From Ovis canadensis (lineage: Eukaryota; Chordata; Mammalia; Artiodactyla; Bovidae): a stretch of DNA of 64,000 bases. Location of the stretch: NCBI RefSeq assembly GCF_042477335.2, contig NC_091247.1, positions 42,834,501 to 42,898,500 on the forward strand, in the 5' to 3' direction. This document shows positions 44,538 through 56,464 of the stretch, piece by piece. The stretch's first letter is position 1; each line of letters starts with the position of its first letter. A program made the translations under genes and the position numbers. The notes beneath the pieces are model-generated. The model worked only from the letters and a program-made list of their open reading frames with translations, was not told the DNA's origin and searched no databases.

Positions 44538-44983
44538 GTGATGTTGTGATTTATAATAAAACGGGTGTATGTACTCTTTGGTCAGTTCCTGGCACAGAGC
44601 TGCTAAAATCCTTGGCAATGCCTAAGTGTTGAGATAGATTCTGAAGTCATTTCTTATGTTAATGAGTGTCCTGTGGAAAGCCTCTAGGTTATCTAAGCAC
44701 CCAGGCTAGTTACCAGGGGAACCAACCCAGTGACTAGAGAGGAGACCTTCTGGGAGGAGAGAGGGGCTGGAGGTTGGGTTCAATCACCAATGGTTGATGA
44801 TCTAATCAATCCTGACTAGGTAATGAGTCCTCCATAAAAACCCAAAAGGACAGATCTTTCAAGTTGGTCATCACCTGGAGGTGTTGAGAGAACATGGAAG
44901 CTCTATGACCATGCCCTAGGCATCTCTTCCATCTGGTTGTTACTCAGTTATATCCTTCTATAATAAACTGGTAACCTAGTTCA
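44538..44983 (+). repeat. LTR-like ancient repeat, family uncertain
   Basis: The order CCTGGCACAGAGCTGC, GAGTCCTCCATAAAAACCC, GGAGGTGTTGAGAGAACATGG, GCATCTCTTCCATCTGG and TATAATAAACTGGTAACCTAG is that of a common old mammalian LTR-like repeat with a polyadenylation signal near the end. BovB follows directly. Confidence 0.45.
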
Positions 44984-46385
44984 GTTCAGTTCAGTCGCTC
45001 AGTTGTGTCCAACTCTTTGTGACCCCATGAACCACAGCATGCCAGGCCTCCCTGTCCATCACCAGTTCCCGGAGTTCACCCAAACTCATGTCCATTGAGT
45101 CGGTGATGCAATCCAACCATCTCATCCTCTGTCGGCCCCTTCTCCTTCTGCCTTCAATCTTTCCCAACATCAGGGTCTTTTCAAATGAGTCAGCTCTTCG
45201 CATCAAGTGGCCAAAATACTGGAGTTTCAGCTTCAACATCAGTCCTTCCAATGAATATTCAGGACTGATTTCTTTTAGGATTGACTGGTAGGATCTCCTT
45301 GCAGTTTAAGGGACTCTCAAGAGTCTTCTCCAACACCACAGTTTGAAAGCATCAATTCTTCTGTGCTCAGCTTTCTTTATAGTCCATACACTCTCACATC
45401 CATACATGACCACTGGAAAAACCATAGCCTTGACTAGACAGACCTTTGTTGGCAAAGTAATGTCTCTGTTTTTTAATATGCTGTCTAGGTTGGTCATAAC
45501 TTTTGTTCCAAGGAGTAAGCGTCTTTTAATTTCACATCTGCAATCACCATTTGCAGTGATTTTAGAGCCCAGAAAAATAAAGTCAGCCACTGTTTCCATT
45601 GTTTCCCCATCTATTTTCCATGAAGTGATGGGACTGGATGCCAAGATCCTAGTTTTCTGAATGTTGAGCTTTAAGCCAACTTTTTCACTCTCCTCTTTCA
45701 CTTTCATCAAGAGACTCTTTAGTTCTTCACTTTCTGCCATAAGGGTGGTGTCATCTGCATATCTGAGGTTATTGATATTTCTCCCGGCAATCTTGATTCC
45801 AGCTTGTGCTTCATCCAGCCCAGCGTTTCTCATGATGTACTCTGCATAGAAGTTAAATAAGCAGAGGGACAATACACAGCCTTGACGTACTCCTTTTCCT
45901 ATTTGGAACCAGTCTGTTGTTCCATGTCCAATTCTAACTCTTGCTTCCTGACCTGCATACCGATTTCTCAGGCGGCAGGTCAGGTAGTCTGATATTCCCG
46001 TCTCTTGAAGAATTTTCCACAGTTTGTTATCCACATAGTCAAAGGCTTTGGCATAGTCAATAAAGCAGAAATAGATGTTTTTCTGGAACTCTAGCTTTTT
46101 CAATGATCCAGCAGATGTTGGCAATTTGATCTCTGGTTCCTCTGCCTTTTCTAAATCTAGTTTGAACATCTGGAAGTTCACGGTTCACATATTGTTGAAG
46201 CCTGGCTTGGAGAATTTTCAGCATTACTTTGCTGGAGTGTGAGATGAGTGCAATTGTGTGGTAGTTTGAGCATTCTTTGGCATTGCCTTTCTTTGGCATT
46301 GCCTTTTCCAGTCCTGTGGCCACTACTGAGTTTTCCAAATTTGCTGGCATATTGAATGCAGCACTTTCACAGCATCATCTTTTAG
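44984..46385 (-). mobile_element. BovB LINE, 3' 1.4 kb
   Basis: Minus-strand BovB with its CTGAA-rich terminus at 44984. The 5' truncation is in the reverse-transcriptase region near 46385. A short local duplication (CTTTGGCATTGCCTTT, near 46272-46305) and a small deletion mark the front end. Confidence 0.95.
45306..46181 (-). pseudogene. BovB reverse transcriptase, C-terminal half
   Basis: A 291-codon open stretch on the minus strand. It contains FCFIDYAKAFDYV, VRQGCVLSLCLFNF, the catalytic YADD (complement of 45750-45761), then KLNIQKT and YGCESVWTIKKAEHRR of the thumb. The stop after LLRVP comes from a change where the family continues with Trp. The first ~28 residues are a frame-shifted translation of adjacent sequence and are not protein homology. 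It is the longest uninterrupted BovB frame in the window but lacks the endonuclease. Confidence 0.9.
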
Positions 46386-46497
46386 GATTTATCATTTTAG
46401 GACATATCATTGTAGACTTTTTCTATTTAAATGTATGTATACTTTAAAAATTCATTGAAAAAATTTTTTTAATTTTAGCTAAAGTGGAAGACTAGAT

Positions 46498-46714
46498 CAG
46501 AGGTCAGCAAACATTTTCAGTCAAGGATGGGATAGTAAATATTTTCAGCTTTGTGGACCATCACTGTTGCAATTATTCAGTTCTACCACTGTAGTGTGAA
46601 AGCATCAGTAAATAACATGCAAACCAATAAACAGGGCTGTTTTCCAAAAAAGCTTCATTTATAAACAAATAGTGGGCCAGACTTGGCTCATGGGCCAGAG
46701 TCTTCAGACCCCTG
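46498..46714. mobile_element. short hAT-type DNA transposon (Charlie group)
   Basis: Inverted ends CAGAGGTCAGCAAAC and CAGACCCCTG. Inside are AAATATTTTCAGCTTTGTGG and GTGGGCCAGACTTGGC. Approximate flanks GACTAGAT (46490-46497) and GACTTAGAT (46715-46723) fit the 8-bp hAT duplication with one indel. Non-autonomous; the family name is uncertain. Confidence 0.7.
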
Positions 46715-46723
46715 GACTTAGAT

Positions 46724-47039
46724 GAACAAATAAACAAACCAAAAAATGCCAGCTTCCTGAGCATGCTGGCCAAAGAATACAGCTTATTTGGTTCCTGTTT
46801 CATCAGGTTCAGTTCCAATGTCCATGCTTCTGGGTTGCTGTGTAGTACTTCTTCCTGTTCAACATCAGTCATGATCATTCCCTTTTACACACTGAGTTAC
46901 CTGCCTTCAACCTGGCATCCACATAAGAAGTTCCACCCACCCACTGCTCATATCCAGGCTACCTGGATAAAGGACTCACACCAACCTACTGGAATCAGCC
47001 ACCCTGGTAACAATAACTGAGTTCCTATGGCGTTTGGGG
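46724..47039. other. no recognised gene or repeat
   Basis: Nothing recognised. Confidence 0.5.
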
Positions 47040-47155
47040 CACATGCTTCTGTTCCAACCTTATAGTAACTGTGATCAGGGCCCATGTCTTGTTCAACTTT
47101 GTATTTCTAGTGCCTGGCACATACAAATCACTAAGTTAGAGCTGAATAAATGAAT
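47040..47155 (+). repeat. L2 3'-end remnant
   Basis: CCCATGTCTTGTTCAACTTTG, TAGTGCCTGGCACATACAAA and GCTGAATAAATGAATGACC follow the L2 3' end. Confidence 0.55.
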
Positions 47156-47319
47156 GACCTATAAGCAAGCAAGGATCTGACTCTCGAGTACTGTGGCTTG
47201 GAAATGAACAGGATATGGCACACAGCACATAGTCAATAGAGATGTGTCTCCTTAGCATCTGTGCACAACAAGTTGTGTAACAGCAACTGCTAGTGCCACA
47301 GTCATAAGTGCTTTAGACA

Positions 47320-47480
47320 AATGTTCCTCAAAGTCCTATGTGAATTTGAATCACTTGAAATTTGTATTAAAATGCAGATTTTTATTCCGGAGTTCTGGGA
47401 TGAGGCCTAAGACTCCGCGTCTCTAGCAAGTTCCCAGGGAGGCCGATTTTACTGGTCCAAGTAGCAAGGTTACATCTCAT
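47320..47480. mobile_element. MER5-type hAT DNA transposon
   Basis: Blocks TTGAATCACTTGAAATTTG, TTAAAATGCAGATTTTTATT, GGATGAGGCCTAAGACTCC and AGCAAGTTCCCAGGGAGG follow MER5A in the orientation opposite to the copy at 11.4 kb. Diverged. Confidence 0.65.
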
Positions 47481-47984
47481 AAGTAGGGGTTCCTGGTCTG
47501 GAGAGAGAAACAACATGTTTTTTTAAATGTATAGGTAAAGCAGATACAATAGGGGGAATAATAGGATTTTCTCCAAAGCCTGGAGTTTGACATAGTGTGA
47601 ATGATGCCATTCAGAGAATTGAGTCAGGGATTGAGTCACAAGAAACACAGCAACTTTGGGGTTGGAACCAGAAAGATAAATATCACATTCACCAATCCTA
47701 AGACTGCATTTTCCTACATTTTAACATCTCTAAATCAGTATGTGTCATACTATCACTGGTGGCCAGGTAGGTGGGTAATCATATCACAGTTGTCGTTTCC
47801 TGACACCACCAGGCACAGTTAGAAAAGTGTTGGCATCAAAACTTGCAGAACAGATGTCAGTAGCTTGGGAGAAAATTCCAGAGACCAGAGTGAAGCCCTC
47901 TTAAGACATGCAACAACACAAAGGCAACTGACGGCGGAGATGGTGATGCTGTGTGGAAAACTAGAATTAAAAAGTGATCAGAGG
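47481..47984. other. no recognised gene or repeat
   Basis: Nothing recognised. Confidence 0.5.
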
Positions 47985-48135
47985 AAATTCCCTGGTGGTC
48001 CAGTGGTTAAGACTCCAAGCTCCCAATACAGGGGGCCCGGGGAAACTAAGATTCCCACGTGCTGCAACTAAGAGCTCCTGTGCTGCAACTAAAGATCCCA
48101 CGTGATGCAACAGTCAAATTGATTAATTATTAAAA
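47985..48135 (+). mobile_element. CHR-type SINE
   Basis: AATTCCCTGGTGGTCCAGTGG head, an internal deletion after CAGGGGGCCCGGGG, CAACTAAG repeats, and an AT-rich end. Confidence 0.85.
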
Positions 48136-48154
48136 TAATATCTTTTTTAAAAGT

Positions 48155-48436
48155 GATCAGGTTAAAACATCCTGCAATTCAGTAGTGTTGATGGCTGCAC
48201 AACCTTGTGAGCAAACTAAAAATCACTGAACGGTTCACTTGAAAAGGGATTAACTTTATAGTGTGTGAATTATAGCTCAATTTTTTTGTTAAGTGGGGAA
48301 AACATTTGGGAAGATTGGAAGTACTCTGGAGATGGATGATGGTCATGGTCGAACAACAATATGAATGTACTTAATGTCATCTAATTGTACACTTAAAGTT
48401 ACAATTTATGTTATGTATATTACCACAGTCAATTAC
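48155..48436 (+). mobile_element. two old L1 3'UTR tails in tandem
   Basis: One tail reads AGTAGTGTTGATGGCTGCAC to TTATAGTGTGTGAATTATAGC (48180-48285). A second reads TGGAGATGGATGATGGTCATG to TGTTATGTATATTACCACAG (48325-48430). Both are alternative 3' ends of mammal-wide L1. Confidence 0.7.
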
Positions 48437-48714
48437 GGAGAAGGCAATGGCACCCCACTCCAGTACTCTTGCCTGGAAAATCCCATGGATGGAGGAGCCT
48501 GGTAGGCTGCAGTCCATGGGGTCGATAAGAATCAGACACTACTGAGCAGCTTCACTTTCACTTTTCACTTTCATGCATTGGAGAAGGAAATGGCAATCCA
48601 CTCCAGTGTTCTTGCCTGGAGAATCCCAGGGATGGGGATGCCTGTTGGGCTGCTGTCTGTGGGGTCGCACAGAGTCAGACACGACTGAAGCAACAGCAGC
48701 ACAATCATTAAAAA
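48437..48714 (+). mobile_element. Bov-A2 dimeric SINE
   Basis: Two units. The first is GGAGAAGGCAATGGCACCCC to CACTTTTCACTTTCATGC; the second starts GGAGAAGGAAATGGCAATCC and ends with a short AGC-rich tail. Confidence 0.94.
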
Positions 48715-49061
48715 CTGGAGGGAAAAAAAATCCCACTGTAATACTCTTACCCATCTACACACAAAACCATATAATGACTCAGGCTTCAATCAAGAGTTCT
48801 GCGCACAGTCTATGTGTGAGGATCCCTTTGTATTACAGGTGATTTAAGACTGAAAGGGAAAGGTAATCATTACAATATAATCATCACTAACCCTCCATGA
48901 TAGAGACTGGGAAGTAGAGGTAGATGCCAATTCTCTGTTGTGGCAAAACTCTAAAATCCTGGGTTGACCAGTAGAAACTCTGCCTGATTGAGTGCCCCAG
49001 CTGATGCTGAAGGCAGAGTACCTGGCCCTCAGAAGACTCCTTTTACCTCTTCTCAAATTCT
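48715..49061. other. no recognised gene or repeat
   Basis: Nothing recognised. Confidence 0.5.
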
Positions 49062-49268
49062 CTGTTGGCTCAGACAGTAAAGATTCTGCCTACATGCAGG
49101 AGACCTGGATCCAATCCCTGGGTGGGGAAGATCCCCTAGAGAAGGGAATGGGAACCCACTCCAGTAGTCTTGCTTGGAGAATTCTGTGGACAGAAGAGCC
49201 TGGCATGCTACAGTCCATGAGGTTGTCAAAAGCCAGACACAACTGAGCAACTAACACTTTCACTTTTC
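49062..49268 (+). mobile_element. Bov-tA-type SINE
   Basis: TTGGCTCAGACAGTAAAG head, GATCCAATCCCTGGGTGGGG, and AGACACAACTGAGCAACTAAC at the end. Confidence 0.93.
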
Positions 49269-49729
49269 TTTCAAATGACCGTAGTAGGGACCACATGCCA
49301 GAGCCTAAGGGCCAGGAAGACCAGGCAGTAAGTGTGATAGGGACAAAAAGCAGGCTTACAAAGGACTGGTCCTAGGTCTTCCTTCCAGAAACTAAGGACT
49401 GACTCCCCAAGATCCCTTCTTTGAAGGGTCCATACAGCCAGCTTCTGGAATATCTTTACAGCCAAGTGGAGATAGGCATTCCTTCCCCAGTATTAAAACA
49501 GCAGAGTTCCAACTTGCATGTCCACCTGCAGTGAGCTCCCTACCAAACCAAGAACCAAGGTGAGAATGCGTGACGCTCACCAAAGAGACCAAATCACGCA
49601 GTTTCCCCCAAACACCAGAAGACGAAAGTTTTTTTTTAGTAAGTAAGTTAACCAAGATCAAAGTTGTCAGTTTGAAGTTACCTGTGGGTGACTAAATCTT
49701 CTCCAAGGACTTTATACAGCTTGATGTTT
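49269..49729. other. no recognised gene or repeat
   Basis: Nothing recognised. Confidence 0.5.
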
Positions 49730-49745
49730 TAAAATGTGCTAAATA

Positions 49746-49984
49746 GGCACTTCCCTGATGTCCAGTGGTTAAGAATCCACCTTTTGGTGCAAGGGAAATG
49801 GGTTTGATCCCTAATCCTGGATCCCACATGCCAAGGGGAAAATAAGACCCTGCACAGCAACTACTGAGCCTGTGTGGTCCAGAGCCCACATGACACGACT
49901 AGAGAGTCTGGGCACCACAACAAAGATCCCATGTGATGCAACTAAGGCCTGATGCAGCCAAATCAATAATTTTTTTTAATATCA
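49746..49984 (+). mobile_element. CHR-type SINE, long form
   Basis: GCACTTCCCTGATGTCCAGTG head, CAACTACTGAGCC body, CTGATGCAGCCAAATCAATA tail. The duplication TAAAATGTGCTAAATA (49730-49745) and TAAAATGTGCTAGATA (49985-50000) has one mismatch. Confidence 0.92.
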
Positions 49985-50000
49985 TAAAATGTGCTAGATA

Positions 50001-51038
50001 ATAGGAAGGAGTGTTACCAGGTCCCAAAATCCACAAACAGCAGTTAGCCTCTGCTTTTAAGCTGCAAAAACAACCTCCCTGGCATCAATCATGGGCTGAA
50101 CTGCTAGCACCTCTCCAAGGAAAATCTTTCCAGGGAAGCTGCCCTAGAAATTCCTATCAATTCCATAGATAAACAAGCTCAGGGCCTCCTGAGTTTTTCT
50201 GAGGTAATGAAATATTTATATTGAGTCTCACATTTCACATGTTACTAGGCGGCATTTATAATTTTCATTTCTCATGTCCACTAATCTGGCTACACTTTGT
50301 TGATGCTTGACTGAAGTAGACAGGTTGGTCAGTTTGCCTGTCCTAACCTTCATCCCACTTTCAGAGGGTTGGTATGATGCTCATTTCCCAAAATATGAGA
50401 TTTTGACACATAAACCCCAACTAGTCACAGTTTAAAGTTTTACATTTTTTTCTTGTTAAATTTTTATCTCAGTTTCGGCTCATCATTCTCATTAATAATT
50501 TTCAATATCTAGTATATTAGCCCTCCCTCCCAGCATTGAGTCATCCAGATAATTAATCAACATATCTCTTCATCCAAATGACCTATGAAAATGTTGACTG
50601 TAGTAGTTAACAAAGAAAAAGGAAGTTATTTTAAAAAAAAGAGGCAGATTGAATGTAAATAAGTTTGGGCACTATTTCAATCAATTTATTACATTGATAT
50701 GATTCCTGTTTTGAATGTATAAGTTATTTATATATGATTTTTAAGAGGATATCTAAGGTTCTTTTAATAAGCATTAAAAATCCTAAGTGATAAAAAATAA
50801 TGAGATCACTTAATTAGCATCTTTTTTTTTTCCTTTTATTGGTACAAAACAGTGATGTATCTTGCATTTGATTGTCTTAGATTCAGTGAAATCTAGTAGG
50901 AGTTTGCCAGGCAGGCTCAGTGGGGTGAAACTCTAGATGTAGAGCAGGATGAAGTGCAAAGACATGGGCCTCTCCAGGGGGTTGCCTGTTGATGCAGAGG
51001 CAATGTGACGGGAAGGGGTAGGTGAGCGTGGAAACAGA
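50001..51038. other. no recognised gene or repeat
   Basis: About 1 kb, AT-rich, with a T run at 50822-50831. Nothing recognised. Confidence 0.5.
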
Positions 51039-51092
51039 GGAGAGAATTTTTTTTTTCTCTCTCTCTCTTTTTTATCTTTAGGAGAGAATTTT
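51039..51092 (-). mobile_element. tail-only retrotransposition footprint
   Basis: A perfect 12-bp duplication GGAGAGAATTTT at 51039-51050 and 51081-51092 brackets 30 bases that are nearly all T and CT on the plus strand, i.e. an A-rich tail on the minus strand. No element body is left. Confidence 0.65.
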
Positions 51093-51725
51093 AGAAAGCA
51101 GTAGATCTCATACCATGAAATGAGGATTTTTATTCAGTAATGAAAAGGGAATTGCAAATGTTTGTGTAAGAGAGTAATGAGGTAAGATAGATGTTTTCAA
51201 ACGATCACTCAGGTTCTGTGTGGGCAATGCTCAAACCTGCATCAGACTATTACGATGGTCCAGGAGCTGGACTCCCAGTGAAACATGCTAGGGAATCCAA
51301 GACGAGGCAGTGACGGTTGCAATGTGAAGGGAACAACTCACTAGAACTGCCAGGAATAGGTGGCCAGTTAAAAGTGGGAAGTGAAAGCCACAGTTCTAGA
51401 TGACTGAAGGTTTCCAGTTAAAGGTTAGAAACTGGGGCATCCTGACTGGAAGTCAGTGTTCTCCTCCTTGAGACCAGACTTGGTCTTTCCTTGTCCTAAG
51501 ATGTAAGAGCCCACACTTACTTGAGGGCTGAGGGCATCTTTATGCTGATCACACTGGTTAGGGTCATTATTAAAGATGTCAGTCAACTTGCTGAAGCTTC
51601 ATTTACGCTCTGGAAATTGTCCGTTGGAAGGAGATATGTGAGCTCCTTGTTTTTGCCCCTCAAGCACAGCACACTGGGCTTCTCAGAAATCAGTATTTAG
51701 GATTGGCCTTGTCGGGTTGGCCAAA
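51093..51725. other. no recognised gene; short mariner-like motif
   Basis: GTCGGGTTGGCCAAAAAA at 51712-51729 looks like the end of a mariner-type element but is too short to call. Otherwise nothing recognised. Confidence 0.45.
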
Positions 51726-51848
51726 AAAATTATTTTTTGGCTGCACCCTGTATGGCTTTTAGGATCTTAGTTCCCTGACCAGGAATTGAACTCAGGTCCC
51801 AGCAGTGAAAGTGCTGAGTCCTAACCACTGGACCACCAGGGAACTCCC
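51726..51848 (-). mobile_element. CHR-2-type SINE
   Basis: Reverse copy: TTTTTTGGCTGCACCCTG, TAGTTCCCTGACCAGGAATTG, CTAACCACTGGACCACCAGG and GAACTCCC. Confidence 0.92.
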
Positions 51849-52725
51849 TGAGTCAAATATTTTCATGAACACTTGTTGACTTTTTGACCTTCAATCCTAA
51901 AGATTCTTTTCACATCAAATTTCTACCACTTCAAGATGAACACTGTCGGGGTCAGGAGAGGCAATGTCTTTTAAAGCATTTCCTGGAACACGGGGACGTA
52001 AATTTGGAAGCTGCCTCAGCAAGTTGAGCACTCTGTCTCAGGAATCAAGAATCTGCTGCTGGGGAAATAACTAAGGAATAATACCTAACTGTGTGAAGAG
52101 ATCTTAAGACAGCTCATCTGGAGGTGCCAGCTGGCTCTGGACTCAAGAGAAGAAGCAGTGAACCTCTCTGGGTGTTCCTCAATGTGGAGAAACTTTTCAT
52201 CTTTAACCTAGATGTTTTATCATCGGTGCTGTATAGATGGAGAAGTCTTGAGGCTACTGTAAAAATAAAGCTGAAAACCAGAAGCAGGAGGCTTAAGTCC
52301 AAATCCTGAGAACATCAGAGAACTCCTGAATCCAGGGAACATTAATTGATAGGAGCTCATCAAACGCCTCCATACCTACACTGAAACCAAGCACCACCCA
52401 AGGGCCAACAAGTTCCAGAGCAAGACATACCACGCAAATTCTCCAGCAACACAGGAACACACCCCTGAGCTTCAATATACAGGCAGCTCAAAGTTACTTC
52501 AAAACCAGAGACATCTCATAACTCATTACTGGACACTTCATTGCACTCCAGAGAGAAGAAATCCAGCTCCACCCACCAGAACTCTGATACAAGCTTCCCT
52601 AACCAAGAAACCTTGACAAGCCACTGATACAACCCCACCCACAGCGAGGAAACTCCATAATAAAGAGAATTCCACAAATTCCCAAAATACAGAAAGGCCA
52701 CCCCAAACACAGCAATATAACCAAG

Positions 52726-53682
52726 ATGAAGAAACAGAGGAATACCCAGCAGGTAAAGGAACAGGAGAAATGCCCACCAAACCAAACAAAAGAAGAGATA
52801 GGGAATCTACCTGAGAAAGAATTCCAAATAATGACAGTGAAAATGATTCAAAATCTTGAAATCAAAATGGAATCACAGATAAATAGCCTGGAGAAGATGC
52901 AAGAAAGGTTTAACAAGGACCTAGAAGAAATAAAAAAGAGTCAATATATAATGAATAATGCAATAAATGAGATCAGAAACACTCTGGAGGCAACAAATAG
53001 TAGAATAACGGAGGCAGAAGATAGGATTAGTGAAATAGAAGATAGAAATAAATGAATCAGAGAAGAAAAAAGAAAAACGAATTAAATTAGAAATGAGGAC
53101 AATCTCAGAGACCTCCAGGACAATATGAAACACTCCAACATTCGAATTATAGGAGTCCCAGAAGAAGAAGACAAAAAGAAAGACCATGAGAAAATACTTG
53201 AGGAGATAATAGTTGAAAACTTCCCTAAAATAGGGAAGGAAATAATCACCCAAGTCCAAGAAACACAGAGAGTTCTGAACAGGGTAAATCCAAGGCAAAA
53301 CACCCCAAGACACATATTAATCAAATTAACAAAGATCAAACACAAAGAACAAATATTAAAAGCAGCAAGGGAAAAACAACAAATAACACACAAGGGGATT
53401 CCCATAAGGATAACTGCAGATCTTTCAATAGAAACACTTCAGGCCAGGAAGGAATGGCAAGATATACTTACAGTGATAAAAGAAAATAACCTACAGCCAA
53501 GATTACTGTACCCAGCAAGGATCTCATTCAAATATGAAGGAGAAATCAAAAGCTTTACAGACAAGCAAAAGCTGAGAGAATTCAACACCACCAAACCAGC
53601 TCTCCAACAAATGCTAAAGGATATTCTCCAGACAGGAAACACGAAAAGGGTGTATAAACCCAAACCCAAAACAATAAAGTAA
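52726..53682 (+). pseudogene. L1 ORF1 (RNA-binding chaperone), broken
   Basis: L1 ORF1 proteins form trimers through a coiled coil and bind L1 RNA. Here residues 1-30 are the basic N-terminus. Residues about 35-110 form the heptad-rich coiled coil (QINSLEKMQERFNKDLEEI, then ITEAEDRISEIEDR), ended by a TGA at 53053-53055. The second block, 53125-53682, holds the RNA-recognition and C-terminal domains (RIIGVPEEEDKKKD, TPRHILIKL, ARISFKYEGEIKSF, TKPALQQMLKDI). It stops at 53680-53682, directly before the ORF2 ATG. Confidence 0.93.
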
Positions 53683-54008
53683 ATGGCAACAGGATCATAC
53701 TTATCAATAATTACCTTAAACGTAAATGGATTGAATGCCCCAACCAAAAGGCAAAGACTAGCTGAATGGAAACAAAAACAAGACCCCTATATATGCTGCC
53801 TACAAGATACCTGCCTCAAAACAAGGGACACATACAGACTGAAAGTGAAGGGCTGGAAAAAGATATTCCACACAAATAGAGACCAAAAGAAAGCAGGAGT
53901 AGCAATACTCATATCTGATAAAATAGACTTTAAAACAAAGGCTGTGAAAAGAGACAAAGAAGGCCACTACATAATAATTAAAGGATCAATCCAAGAAGAA
54001 GATAAAAC

Positions 54009-54011
<3 letters not shown>

Positions 54012-54054
<43 letters not shown>
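54012..54054. repeat. TA microsatellite within the ORF2 endonuclease
   Basis: 43 bases of TA inside the endonuclease coding region. The frame stays open across it and adds a run of alternating Ile and Tyr between DKTI and APNIGAP, where the family has only a few residues. Confidence 0.95.
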
Positions 54055-54058
<4 letters not shown>

Positions 54059-55892
54059 CCAACATAGGAGCACCGCTACATGTAAGACAAATGCTAACAA
54101 GTATGAAAGGGGAAATTAACAATAACACAATAATAGTGGGAGACTTTAATACCCCCACTCACGTCTATGGACAGATCAACTAAACAGAAAATTAACAATG
54201 AAATGCAAACTTTAAATGATACAATAGACCAGTTAGACCTAATTGATATCTATAGGACATTTCACCCCAAAACAATGAATTTCACCTTTGTCTCAAGTGC
54301 TCACAGAACCTTCTCCAGGATAGATCACATCCTGGGCCATAAATTTAACCTTGATAAATTCAAAAAAATTGAAATCATTCCAAGCATCTTTTCTGACCAT
54401 AATGCATTAAGATTAGATCTTAATTACAGGAGAAAAACTATTAAAAATTCCAACATATGGAGGCTGAAAAACATGCTTCTGAATAACCAACAAATCACAG
54501 AAGAAATCAAAAAAGAAATCAAAATATGCATAGAAATGGATGAAAATGAAAACACAACAACCCAAAACCTGTGGGACACTATAAAAGCAGTGCTAAGAAA
54601 AAAGTTCATAGAAATACAGGCATACCTCAAGAAACAAGAAAAAAGCCAAATAATAACCTAACTCTACACCTAAAGCAACTAGAAAAATAAGAAATGGAGA
54701 ACCCCAGAGTTAGTGGAAGGAAAGAAATCTTAAAAATTAAGGCAGAAATAAATGCAAAAGAAACAAAAGAGACCATAGCAAAAATCAACAAAGCCAAAAG
54801 CTGGTTCTTTGAAAGGATAAATAAAATTGACAAACCATTAGCCAGACTCATCAAGAAACGAAGGGAGAAAAATCAAATCAATAAAATTAGAAATGAAAAT
54901 AGAGAGATCACAACAGACAACACAGAAATACAAAGAATCATAAGAAACTACTATCAACAATTATATGCCAATAAAATGGACAACGTGGGAGAAATGGACA
55001 AATTCTTAGAAAAGTACAATTTTCCAAAACTTAACCAGGAAGAAATAGAAAATCTTAACAGACCCATCATAAGCACAGAAATTGAAACTGTAATCAGAAA
55101 TCTTCCAGCAAACAAAAGCCCAGGTCCAGACGGCTTCACAGCTGAATTCTACCAAAAATTTAGAGAAGAGCTAACACCTACCTACTCAAACTCTTCCAGA
55201 AAATTGCAGAGGAAAGTAAACTTCCAAACTCATTCTATGAGGCCACCATCACCCTAATACCAAAACCTGACAAAGATGCCACAAAAAAAGAAAACTACAG
55301 GCCAATATCACTGATGAACATAGAGGCAAAAATCCTCAACAAAATCCTAGCAATCAGAATCCAACAACACATTAAAAAGATCATACACCATGACCAAGTG
55401 GGCTTTATCCCAGGGATGCAAGCATTCTTCAATATCCGCAAATCAATCAATGTAATTCACCACATTAACAAATTGAAAAATAAAAGCCATATGATTATCT
55501 CAATAGATGCAGAGAAGGCCTTTGACAAAATTCAACATCCATTTATGATAAAAACTCTCCAGAAAGCAGGAATAGAAGGAACATACCTCAACATAATAAA
55601 AGCTATATATGACAAATCCACAGCAAACATTATCCTCAATGGTGAAAAATTGAAAGCATTTCCCCTAAAGTCAGGAACAAGACAAGGGTGCCCACTTTCA
55701 CCACTACTATTCAACATAGTTCTGGAAGTTTTGGCCACAGCAATCAGAGCAGAAAAAGAAATAAAAGGAACCCAAACTGGAAAAGAAGAAGTAAAACTCT
55801 CACTGTTTGCAGATGACATGATTCTCTACATAGAAAACCCTAAAGACTCCACCAGAAAATTACTAGAGCTAATCAATGAATATAGTAAAGTT

Positions 55893-56464
55893 CAGTTCAG
55901 TCACTCAGTCGTGTCTGACTCTTTGTGACCCCACGAATCGCAGCACACCAGGCCTCCCTGTTCATCACCATCTCCTGGAGTTCATTCAGACTCACGTCCA
56001 TCGAGTCCGTGATGCCATCCAGCCATCTCATCCTCTGTCATCCCCTTCTCCTCCTGCCCCCAATCTCTCCCAGCATCAGAGTCTTTTCCAATGAGTCAAC
56101 TCTTCTCATGAGGTGGCCAAAGTACTGGAGTTTCAGCTTTAGCATCATTCCTTCCAAAGAAATCCCAGGGCTGATCTCCTTCAGAACAGACAGGTTGGAT
56201 CTCCTTGCAGTTCAAGGGACTCTCAAGAGTCTTCTCCAACAGCACAGTTCAAAAGCATCAATTCTTCTGCGCTCAGCCTTCTTCACAGTCCAACTCTCAC
56301 ATCGATACATGACCACAGGAAAAACCATAGCCTTGACTAGACAGACCTTAGTCGGCAAAGTAATGTCTCTGCTTTTGAATATACTATCTAGGTTGGTCAT
56401 AACTTTTCTTCCAAGGAGTAAGCATCTTTTAATCTCATGGCTGCAATCACCATCTGCAGTGATT
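55893..56464 (-). mobile_element. BovB 3' end inserted in L1
   Basis: 572 bases of minus-strand BovB, with the CTGAA-rich end at 55893. It is bracketed by the perfect duplication TAGTAAAGTT (55883-55892 and 56465-56474). The L1 text continues exactly across it (CTAATCAATGAATA | GCAGGATATAAAATC). The antisense frame at 56212-56400 is the BovB thumb region. Confidence 0.97.

Noticed and set aside
45306..46181. A host gene encoding a reverse-transcriptase-like protein
   Set aside because: It is the BovB reverse-transcriptase half, flanked by BovB noncoding sequence, and it lacks a start and a domesticated context.
51712..51729. Mariner transposon end
   Set aside because: Only about 18 bases resemble a mariner terminus; there is no second end or TA duplication.
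54012..54054. Assembly error from the TA repeat
   Set aside because: The flanking L1 sequence is in the right order and the frame continues, so a real expansion is more likely, although its exact length is uncertain.
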